From contig CAZSBS010000046.1 of the NCBI GenBank assembly GCA_964605095.1, positions 1-23,273 of the forward strand: a stretch of 23,273 nt of DNA. Reading direction: 5' to 3'. How positions within the stretch are numbered: position 1 is the stretch's first letter; each line of letters starts with the position of its first letter. Under the pieces are notes generated by a model. It did not search any database. It saw only the letters and a list, made by a program, of their open reading frames with translations, and was not told the origin of the DNA. Below, in pieces: positions 13,308-21,200 of the stretch. Both the position numbers and the translations under genes were made by a program. The stretch comes from JAUWQU01 sp964605095 (GTDB lineage: Bacteria; Planctomycetota; Phycisphaerae; SM23-33).

Positions 13308-14603
13308 TTAAGCCACGCCGAGCTCGTGGCAGAGGCCTTCGACTTTGCGGGCCATGGCTTCGGGGGAGAAGTTCTCGATCACGGCTTTTCGCCCGGCCTG
13401 GCCGATCTTTGCGGCACGGGCCGAGTCGCCGAGCAGTTCGGCGAGCTTGTCAGCCAGGTCGGCTGGGGCGTTGGGCTCGTGCAGCAGTCCGCCGGCGGTG
13501 GCGGCAATGAGCTCGGGGAATGCCCCGTGTGCCGGCAGCACCACCGGCACGGCGCAGGCGAGGCTTTCCAGCACGAAGAATCCGAAGGCCTCGCCTTGCC
13601 TGGTCGGCACGGAAAGCACGCTGCACGACTGGAGGAACTCGAGCTTGTGGTCGGGGTGGAAATCCTCGGCGAACTCGGTCGCGGCCGAAAGCCCCGCCTG
13701 GTCGAGCCGGCGGCGGACCCGGCGAACGAAGGGTTCGTCGGCCTCGGTGGCGCCGCCGAAGATTCGCAGGCGGACGTCGTCGAACCCGCCGCGGCGCCTC
13801 AGCAGCACGAATGCCTCGGCGAGGGTATCCAAGCCCTTGCCGGCGGTCATCTGCGACATGAACCCCACCGTCCGGGCGGCAGGCGGGGCAGAGGCCGGGG
13901 CAAGCCCGGCCGGGTCGATGGCATTGTGGATCACGCGGAATCGCTCGCCGGGCAGGGCCAGTCGCTGCTGCATCCGCCGACTGTAGAAATCGCTCGGTGC
14001 GATGAAGGCGTCGATCTCCGCGGCGCGGGCGCGTAGGATTTCCCACGCTTGGCCGCGGTACGGCTCGTCGAGGCTGTCGATGTAGCCCTCCTCGTCCTGG
14101 AGCGAGCAGACGACCGGCACGGCGAGCACCTGTTTGATCCGCCGGACCAGCCCGGCCAGAAGCACGTTGGACAGCGAGACGACGTCCGGGCGGTCCTGCT
14201 CAGCCAGGAACGTCACGAGTCGGTCGAGTTCCTTGACCTGCCGGCCAAGCTCGCCGCGGAGCATGGACAGCATGGTCTGGGCCACGTCGGGGGCATTTGT
14301 CATACCGGCCTTCCTGCCGGCCCAGCCAAGCAGCCGGGGCGAGTCGAAGATGCGGTCCAGCCAGCGTGGCGTCCAGCGGAAGAAGCGGCTCTTCTGCTGG
14401 AGGTAGACGTTGATGCCGCCGAAAAAAACTTTTCCCCTCAGCCGCTCATCGACGGCCGCGTCGGTCATCATCGGCAGGTAGAGCGGCACGCTGGAAGCGT
14501 CGTGGCCGATCAGCCTAAGCGACAGAACCAACTCCGTGTCGCGCAGGCAGTTCTCGCAGTAGAAATTGTCGCCCGCTCCCGGACTAAGGTGTACGAACTT
14601 CAT
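13308..14603 (-). CDS. GT-B fold glycosyltransferase, family 4 type
   Basis: A 431-residue glycosyltransferase that would transfer a sugar from an NDP-sugar with retention, in the cytoplasm or at the membrane face. The N-terminal acceptor domain has PGAGDNFYCENCLRD and FFGGINVYLQQ, features I associate with a GT4 subgroup. The linker IAPSDFYSRRM and VIHNAIDP lead into the donor domain (from about 235), with GFMSQMTAGKGLDTLAEAF and the E-x7-E motif EAFGFFVLE (Glu338 and Glu346), followed by VPVVLPAHGAFPELI. GGAGAG lies upstream of the ATG. It is first in an operon with an ABC ATPase and permease, so its product may be linked to envelope lipid or polysaccharide handling; this link is inference. 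The upstream region is filled with repeats, which leaves the promoter unclear. Confidence 0.85.
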   Translation of the reverse strand: MKFVHLSPGAGDNFYCENCLRDTELVLSLRLIGHDASSVPLYLPMMTDAAVDERLRGKVFFGGINVYLQQKSRFFRWTPRWLDRIFDSPRLLGWAGRKAGMTNAPDVAQTMLSMLRGELGRQVKELDRLVTFLAEQDRPDVVSLSNVLLAGLVRRIKQVLAVPVVCSLQDEEGYIDSLDEPYRGQAWEILRARAAEIDAFIAPSDFYSRRMQQRLALPGERFRVIHNAIDPAGLAPASAPPAARTVGFMSQMTAGKGLDTLAEAFVLLRRRGGFDDVRLRIFGGATEADEPFVRRVRRRLDQAGLSAATEFAEDFHPDHKLEFLQSCSVLSVPTRQGEAFGFFVLESLACAVPVVLPAHGAFPELIAATAGGLLHEPNAPADLADKLAELLGDSARAAKIGQAGRKAVIENFSPEAMARKVEGLCHELGVA

Positions 14604-14636
14604 TGGCTTCTCTCCAACGGCAAAAGAAGAGTCTCA

Positions 14637-14661
14637 CGCAGAGGTCGCAGAGAACGCAGAG
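14637..14661. repeat. Three CGCAGAG units at 9-bp period
   Basis: CGCAGAG occurs at 14637, 14646 and 14655, within a tract reading TCTCACGCAGAGG onward. From memory, similar purine-rich tracts (the complement being a CTCTGCG series) are dispersed in many environmental bacterial genomes. Related pieces occur near 8034 (CGCAGAGGA at the end of recN) and near 18201-18215 on the other strand (CACGCAGAGG). Confidence 0.6.
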
Positions 14662-14700
14662 AGGAAAAAGAAACAAAAGAGGCTTTTGAGGGGGATTACC

Positions 14701-14767
14701 GGATTATAAGATTACATGGATTAAGAAGAAGTTTATATCTGCTTCTATCCATGTGATCTTATAATCC
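14701..14767. repeat. Long inverted repeat beside the assembly gap
   Basis: Two 21-base arms (14701-14721 and 14747-14767) pair with a single mismatch; after a two-base bulge an inner AGAAG/CTTCT stem adds five pairs, leaving a 13-base loop. It is AT-rich in GC-rich surroundings and starts GGATTATAAG. It ends two bases before the N run, so it probably exists in many copies and broke the assembly. Confidence 0.85.
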
Positions 14768-14769
14768 AG

Positions 14770-14869
14770 NNNNNNNNNNNNNNNNNNNNNNNNNNNNNNN
14801 NNNNNNNNNNNNNNNNNNNNNNNNNNNNNNNNNNNNNNNNNNNNNNNNNNNNNNNNNNNNNNNNNNNNN
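14770..14869. other. Assembly gap of 100 N
   Basis: Exactly 100 unknown bases, the conventional placeholder for a scaffold join of unknown length. It removes the 3' end of the propeller gene, and genes could be missing here. Order and distance across it rest on the assembler. Confidence 0.98.
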
Positions 14870-16053
14870 TCGAAGGCGTACAGATACCCGTCGTCGCAGC
14901 CGACGATCACCAGTCCGGCGCCGACGGCGGCACTTGAAGTCACCGCCTGGCCGAGGTCGTACGACCACACGAGCCTTCCATCGGCCAGGCTCACCACACA
15001 GAGTCTGCCGTCGTTGGAGCCCACCACGGCCCGCTGGCCGCAGATCACCGGCGAGCTGTTGATCTCGTCGCGCGCGGCGAAGGTCCACAGCTTCTTGCCG
15101 GTGGCTCTATCGAAGCACAAGAGCCTTCCGTCCTGGCAGCCGGCAAGGACGCGGTCGATCCCGACGGCGGGGGAGGAATTGAACGGGCTGTCAACCTTGA
15201 TCCGCCAGACGATCTTGCGGGCGGCGACGTCTATGCAGGCCAGTTCGCCGTCGTAGTTGCCCACGAAGGCAAGCTTGCCGTCGAATGCGGGCGTTACGGC
15301 CACGTACGCGCTGGTCGCCACTGCGCCGGCGTCCTTGCCGCCGGCGGTTACCGCATGCAGCGAACTGTCGCAGCTTCCGAAGACGATCAGCCCGCCGGCG
15401 ACCGCCAGGCCGCCGTTGATGTAGTTGTTGGCCGGGTATTTCCAGGCCAGCGAACCCTTGGCGGCGTCGAGGCAGTAGACGTTGTAGTCGTGGCTGCCGA
15501 CGACCACGCGGGCCGGGCCGCCCCCGTTGGCATCGAGAAGGGCGTTGGCTGAGCCGACGAAGCGGTCCTGAGCCTCGAACTGCCAGAGCTTCCGACCCGT
15601 GGCGGCGTCGAGGCAGTAGAAGAACATGTCGTCCGAGCCGACATAGATTTGCCCGTCGAGGTACATCGGCGGGGCCTGGATCTGGTCGCCGGCGGTGAAG
15701 GCCCAGACTTTCCCACCGGTAACGGCGCTGAGGCAGTAGACGTTCGCGTCGTCGGAGCCGAAGTACACCCGCCCGTCGGCGATGACGGCTGAACTCGAGA
15801 TGGCTTGGGCGGTCTTGAAGCGCCACCGCACTCGCATCGCGTCGGGAAGCTCGCCGCCTGCGACGCCCATCATGCCGGCGCCGCCTCGATACGTCGGCCA
15901 GTCGCCCGTCGGCAGCGCCCCGGCCGGGGCAGCCAGGCCTCGCTGACCATCGGCGAGCAGTCCGCTACCATCCGGCGAGGCGTTCATGACCACCACCACT
16001 GCCGCGGCGCCCGCCGCCGCCAGCACCAGACCTGCAAGAACCGCCTGTTTCAT
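14870..16053 (-). CDS. PQQ-type 8-bladed beta-propeller protein, 3' end lost in the gap
   Basis: At least 394 residues. The N-terminus (MKQAVLAGLVLAAAGAAAVV) is a signal peptide or anchor, so the propeller faces the periplasm. DWPTYRGGAGMMG is the usual entry to PQQ-like domains in planctomycetes. Eight blades can be counted by the recurring pattern V-x-x-G-S-x-D-x-x-x-Y-C-L-D (for example GRVYFGSDDANVYCL, GQIYVGSDDMFFYCLD, GLVIVGCDDGYLYAF). The last blade runs into the gap, so only the end is missing. The blades are BamB-like, but several have Cys (YCL, FYC) and there is no BamB context. It starts 72 bases after the cyclase stop and may share its transcript. It is probably a structural or binding protein; no catalytic PQQ residues are evident. 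Confidence 0.85.
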
Positions 16054-16125
16054 CTCTCAATAGCCTCGCGCAGAGTATCGCAATCGCACGGAAGTAGGGC
16101 GACATGGAATTGTAGCATAACCAGA

Positions 16126-18030
16126 TCAAACCCCCAGCGCCTTGCGTGCGATGGCCAGGGCCGAGACGGTGAAGATCAGCGGGTAGAGGCGTTCGAAGTA
16201 CCACAGCTTGGCAAAGTACAGGCCGATGGGAGCGGCGGGGAAGTCCCGCCCGCCTCGCGTGCGGGTGATAAGCCAGTTTGCCGCCGCGGTGACGGCGGCC
16301 CGTAGTCGTTCTGGCGCGATGGCAGGGGTTAACGCCGCGGACGGTGCGTCGATGGCTGACATCAGGCTGGCCAGGGCGTCGAGGGCCAGGGCGGTTTCCT
16401 CAATGGACGGTGCGATTTTGGCGGCGCCGCCGAAGCCGCCGTCAGGCCCCTGGCAGTCGAGCAGGAACTCCGCGCCTCGGCGGATGCACTCGGCAAGGTC
16501 GCCGCGCCCGGCGGGTCCTTGCCACATGCGGACAAGCGCCAGCAGCACGCGGGCGGTGCCGTAGACGGGGTTTGATTCGCCGGGCGCATCCTGGTTGCCG
16601 AACCAAAGCGGCGTCCACTGCCCGGCCGGTCCCTGGGAGCGGATGAGGAAGCGCACGGCCCGTTCAATGCCACCCCGGACTTTCGGGCGCAGCTCGGCCG
16701 GCAGGTCGGCCAGCCAGTTGGTCCAGGCCAGCAGGGCGTGTGCGGTCAGGTCGTGGCAGGAGCGGTCGAAGGGCAGCGAGCCCCAGCCGCGGCAGAAGGT
16801 CGGCATGCCGCCGTCGCGGTTCTGGAGGTCCAGCAGCCAGCGGCACCCCTCGGCCGCGGCGGCGATGCTTCGTGAGTCGTAGGGCGCCAGGCGGGCAAGG
16901 GCGCGAAGCGCGCCGGGCGTGTCGTCGGCGTCGGGCACGCCGCCGGTCAGGTTCGTCCACGCCCATCCGCCCGGTGCGGCCTGGGTGTAGGGGTGCTCGC
17001 GGCGGTACTGGCAGTCCAGCAGCCAGTCCCGCAGGTGAGCCCGCTGGGGTCCGTCGAGCGCATCGTCCGGCAGGGCGTTGACCGACAGCGTGGTGACCCA
17101 TGTCGCGAGATTGGTGTCGATTGGCCAGGCGCCGTCCGGGCGGGCAGTCTCGCGGAGGAACTCCGCGGCGCGGGCGATTGCCTCCTCGGCGGGCTTCGAC
17201 GGCGTGGCGGCGCCCACGTAAGGGGTGCCGAGGGCGTGCAGGGCCGAGAGGCTCATCAGCACGAAACTCGTCAGCGGGGCCGCCTCGAGGTATCCGCCGC
17301 TTGCCGGCTGGATGTCGCGCAGTTTGGCGAGCGTACTGTCGCGGGCGAGGTTTCGCAGCAGCCTTGCCAGCGGGTTCCGCGTCGGGCGGTGCGCGTGGCG
17401 GACCTGGCCGATGGCTATCAGCGCCGGCAGGGCGTAGCTGACCACCGGCAGGCGCAGGCACCGCAGCGCCCTATGGCTAAGCGCGCCAAGCTCGAATGGC
17501 AACTGCGCGACGTGCTTCCAGCAGGCCGGCTCGGGTCCGAGCTTGCCCGCAAGGGCGGCCATCGTAAGGATCGGCGCGGAAAACGTCCGGTCGTTTCCGT
17601 AGCGGACCCGAACTGCCGCCGCGATGTCCTCCGGCGCCAGCGAGCCGCACTGCCGCTCTACGTATGCCCCGGCCCGTTCGACCGCTATGCGGCGGGCGTC
17701 GCTGCCGGCAGGCTCCCCGGCCGAAAGCGCGCACCAGCACAGCACGGTTGTCGAAAGGTTGGAGCGGCTTGCCGTGGTGTCGCCCCATCCGCCGTCACTG
17801 CATTGGTGGGCCGTCAGCCAGTCTAGCGCCCGTCCGACGATCTCCGCGCACTGCTGCCCGCCGGCGCGGCCAAGGGCGAATGCGGCCACCGCCGTGGACA
17901 GTGCGCTGCTGGACAGCCAGCCTTCCCAATGCCCCTCGGCCGTGCGGTGCGAAAGCAGCGTATCGACCGACGCCGCCAGCGCTAACCGCAAAGCCGTGCC
18001 ATCAATGTCCGTTTGGGTGTCCATTTCCAC
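16126..18030 (-). CDS. Squalene-hopene-cyclase-like class II terpene cyclase
   Basis: A 634-residue protein, close to the 631 of the Alicyclobacillus squalene-hopene cyclase. Class II cyclases protonate an isoprenoid with the central Asp of DxDD. Here DADDT stands at 367-370, nearly the position of that motif in the Alicyclobacillus enzyme (374-377). QW-type repeats are spread over the chain: EGHWEGWLSSSALSTA, QCSDGGWGDTTASRSN, RPDGAWPIDTN, QNRDGGMPTF, SQGPAGQWTPLWFGN with NPVYGTARVLLAL, and CQGPDGGFGG. The end, LYFAKLWYFERLYPLIF, resembles the C-terminal helix of hopene cyclases. Several QW motifs are degenerate, so the substrate may not be squalene. The start is uncertain: GTG 18030 or ATG 18024, neither with a clear ribosome site. 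No hpn or squalene synthase genes are adjacent. Confidence 0.82.
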   Translation of the reverse strand: MEMDTQTDIDGTALRLALAASVDTLLSHRTAEGHWEGWLSSSALSTAVAAFALGRAGGQQCAEIVGRALDWLTAHQCSDGGWGDTTASRSNLSTTVLCWCALSAGEPAGSDARRIAVERAGAYVERQCGSLAPEDIAAAVRVRYGNDRTFSAPILTMAALAGKLGPEPACWKHVAQLPFELGALSHRALRCLRLPVVSYALPALIAIGQVRHAHRPTRNPLARLLRNLARDSTLAKLRDIQPASGGYLEAAPLTSFVLMSLSALHALGTPYVGAATPSKPAEEAIARAAEFLRETARPDGAWPIDTNLATWVTTLSVNALPDDALDGPQRAHLRDWLLDCQYRREHPYTQAAPGGWAWTNLTGGVPDADDTPGALRALARLAPYDSRSIAAAAEGCRWLLDLQNRDGGMPTFCRGWGSLPFDRSCHDLTAHALLAWTNWLADLPAELRPKVRGGIERAVRFLIRSQGPAGQWTPLWFGNQDAPGESNPVYGTARVLLALVRMWQGPAGRGDLAECIRRGAEFLLDCQGPDGGFGGAAKIAPSIEETALALDALASLMSAIDAPSAALTPAIAPERLRAAVTAAANWLITRTRGGRDFPAAPIGLYFAKLWYFERLYPLIFTVSALAIARKALGV

Positions 18031-18235
18031 AGTGCAGCTTACCCTGGGGGGCCGGACTGTCCAATACCAACCAGGTCAGCACCCGAGGCCGACAATCCAT
18101 TACGGCGTTACTCATGGCAAGGGAAGCGGATACATCAAAACTGATTCACGTGGCATGAAGAATTCTTCGTCGCTGGAGAAGAAATGTACGGTTAACAGTG
18201 CGCCCTCTGCGTGAACACGTTTCTTCTTTTCCCGG
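18031..18235. other. Spacer between the TagF-like gene and the cyclase gene
   Basis: A 205-base spacer with lower GC. It contains a perfect 12-base palindrome, GAAGAATTCTTC (18157-18168), and a minus-strand CACGCAGAGG motif like that near the assembly gap. TTACGGCGTTACT (18100-18112) differs at one base from part of the local REP sequence but has no hairpin. I see no gene and no firm promoter. Confidence 0.5.
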
Positions 18236-21200
18236 CTACCGGCTATCGGCCACCATGGGGTATCCCGTGACGGTAAGGAGTCGGCGGAGGCGGACCTGGA
18301 CGGTCTCGGCCGGGGCGGTGAAGGCCAGTCGCAGGCCCACGTCGGCGTAGCCGGCGGAGGCTTCGGCGTAATCGACTGCTTGGGCGACGTCGATGGGGAT
18401 CCGCGGGGCCGACAGGGCCGAGCCGCCTATCACGCGGACCTTGTCAGCCGACGCGGCCAGCAACTGCTTTAGCTGGTCGGCGTCGCCCTGCCACTTTGCC
18501 AGCGCGGCGGGGTCATCGTAGGTGAACTCGGCGACGTTGCCGACGAGGTTCCGGAACTCGCCAGGCTTGGCGCTACCGACGGGGGTGAGCCACAGCACGC
18601 CGTCGTCGCCCGGCCTGCTCTTTGCGTCGCGCCCGGTTAGCCGCTGCGTGGCGCCTTTGGGCCAGAACGCCCCGGCGTCGGGGTAGTGGTCCTCCGGCGC
18701 GGACAGCCGGCCGGCTTCCTCAAGCTTCTGGATGTGGTCTTTTTGCTTCTGCCAGGTCTGGTCGCGGAGGTTGGCGCCGGCGGCGGGGTCGCCCTTCAGC
18801 GTCGCCCTGGCGGCGGCCCATTCGTCGCTGGCCGGCAGCCGGCAACCGAGCAGGTGGGCGAAGTAAACCGCCCCCGCGGCCGAGATGTGCTGCATGGGCA
18901 CGGCGGGACCCGGCGAGCCGGCCTTTGCGCCGGCGTAGTAGAAGTCCGCGGCGCTGAAGCCCAGCGGCAGCCTCACCCACGCCGTCGCCTCAATGACTTC
19001 GCCGCCGGGATTCAGGTCCCACGTTCGCGGCCCGAGGCGAGAATCGGCATCGGGCGAGTCGAAGGTCCGCAGCAGTTTCTTGATTGCCGGCCAGTGCTTG
19101 CCCGCCGCGACGGCCTGGATGGTCTGGATAAAAAGCCCGACGGGCGCCTCGGTTGTGCAGAGGTAGCTTGCGGGCTTGCCCTTCGGCTCGACGCGGATGA
19201 ACTCCATACTGTAGCGGTTGTCGTGGTCGGCGGGCCAGTCAAACCGCACGCTCCTGGAGTCCCGCGAGGCCTGGGGCTTCCACCCAGCCAGCGCGGGTCC
19301 GGCCTTGGTGAGGTCGGCGCCATCGTCTCGCGACGCGGCAATGGCGGAGAGCTCCGCCAGCAGGCCGGCGACGGGTTCCTTGTCGGCCAGGCCGGGCGTC
19401 TTCCGCGCGGTGGTCACAAAGTTTCGCACCCGCTGGCGCACGGCCTGGTCGTCCGGTGGTGAGGCGGTGATGTCGAGTAGATCGTGCCGCAGCTCGCGAA
19501 ACTCCATGCGGAAGTTGCACGCCGGGGAGAGCGAGGCCGCCTGGTTGGCGTCGAGGAAGAACTGGTCGGCGCGGGCGACGGCGACGTCGATCTGGCCCGG
19601 GTCGCTCAGCGCGAGGAAGTGAGTCTTCCATCGCAGGCGGACCTGGCTGACAAGCTCGTCGGCAAGCTGCTTTCCGCGAGTGGGGTCCTTCTCGGCGATC
19701 CGGGCGTAAACGTTGCTCAGGTCGCGGTGGAGGGTTCGTTCGATGTTGAACGATTCCCTGTCGGCGGGCCAGCCGGGCAACTGGCCCAGCCGCTTCCAGG
19801 CCGTGCGGCCGGCCTCGAAACGGTCGGTCGCCATTGCCGCGGCCTCGGACGCGAGCTTGACGGGGTCGCTGAGTTTGGCGATTTCCTCCAGGCGATCGAC
19901 CCGCCGAGTCACCGGGGCGAGGGCCTCGACGAGAGCCTGGTCCCGCCATATCGGTTGGGACCGCCACTCTGAGTAAAGCTGCGCGATGGTCTTGTCCTGT
20001 CCGGCGGGCTTTTCATCCAGCCCGGCCCCGAGCCTCAGCGCATCGTCGATCGCGTTGAACGCGGCCAACACGTCGGCGGCCCGCTTTTTCCACGCCTCGA
20101 ATCCGTCGGCGAGTTTCTTGAACTCGGCCTCGAACGCCTCGTCGCGTACGATCTCGTCGTCCTTCCAGCCGAGGTGCGAAAGGGCTTTTTCCATCACAGC
20201 CTCGCGCTGGCGCATCGTCACGTCGCCGACCACCTGGCGGTTCCAGTCCTTATCTCGCGGCTGGACGCCAAGCTCGGGCGGCAACTGCTTGTCCAGCTCG
20301 ACCAGGTCCTTCTCGAGCTTCTCGACCTTGGTCGTCAGCCTGGCCATGTCTTGGAGCTTCATGAACTCGCCGCATCGCTTGGACCAGTAAGCGTTGATTT
20401 GCTCGGACCGGGCCGAGATGGTTGTGGGTATGTTCGCTATGTACGCGTCGCGTCCGCCCGCGGCCCGCGCCAGCGCGGGGCCTACCTGCCTGGCAAGCTG
20501 TGTCACTTTGGCTGGGAAGGCGGCCGAGGCCTCGGCGATGCGGCTCTTGTGCTCGCGGTCCCATCGCAGGGCGAGCAGGTCTTTTTGCTCGGCCTGGAGT
20601 GCCGCGAACTGGGCTTCCATGGCTGGAGCGTCAGGCGAGGAGTACTTCTTCTTGAGGTCGTCGATCTTTCCGGCGAGGGCCGTGAGCTCCTGCCGGCGGC
20701 GCTGGGCCCAGTTGTCCTTGGTTCGCGGGTCGGCGGCGGGGTCCAGCCGGGCGAACTGCTCGCTGCGGATGGATGCAAGCCAGCGTGGGAAAATCTCGCC
20801 GGTCGCCAAATCCTGGGGCTCTGGGGGCCCGCTGAGCAGCGGGTCCTTCTCGACAGCCGGCATGTCGAGCTTGTCTCGCCAGTTGTCCTGGACGAACGCG
20901 ACGAGCGGCGAGCCGAGCGAACGGGCATCCTTGAGCCGCCCACTCATTGTGGCCAGGTCCCTCTCGGTGCCGGAGCCGGGCGGCGACTTGGCGAACGTGG
21001 CGACATAGTCGCCGAATCGCGCCAGCACCGCGTTGCCGGACTGCCGCAGCACGTCGGCCTGCTGCTGGACTTCCTTCAAGACGCCCTCGAGTTCGGCAGC
21101 CTTGCCGGCAGCGTCGAGCACCTCGTCTATTCGTCCGGGCAGGTCCGGCGCCTGATCACTGGGCTCGGGTGAGGTGATGTGCTCGACCCGCGCGACCACC

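Noticed and set aside
12849..14036. A 395-codon + strand open frame opposite the ATPase and glycosyltransferase genes
   Set aside because: It crosses two well-supported minus-strand genes and has a Gly/Arg/Gln-rich shadow composition without any domain.
14637..14661. A CRISPR-like array
   Set aside because: The CGCAGAG units are 7 bases with 2-base gaps. No 25-40 base repeats with unique spacers and no cas genes exist in the window.
14704..14869. Apparent continuation of the propeller protein through the N run to a stop at 14704
   Set aside because: The frame across unknown bases is meaningless, and the final residues come from translating the inverted repeat.
18100..18112. TTACGGCGTTACT as another REP
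   Set aside because: It matches 12 of 13 bases of one REP end on the minus strand, but the second hairpin arm and the GTAG are missing. It may be a decayed remnant or chance.
18157..18168. GAAGAATTCTTC palindrome as an operator for the cyclase gene
   Set aside because: A perfect 12-base palindrome in one copy, more than 120 bases from the start and with no recognisable promoter nearby; not enough to name a regulator site.
18290..19195. C-terminal domain of the 1522-residue protein as an active formylglycine-generating enzyme
   Set aside because: The FGE-like fold motifs are there, but the C-terminal part lacks the cysteine pair needed for catalysis, and no sulfatase gene is nearby.
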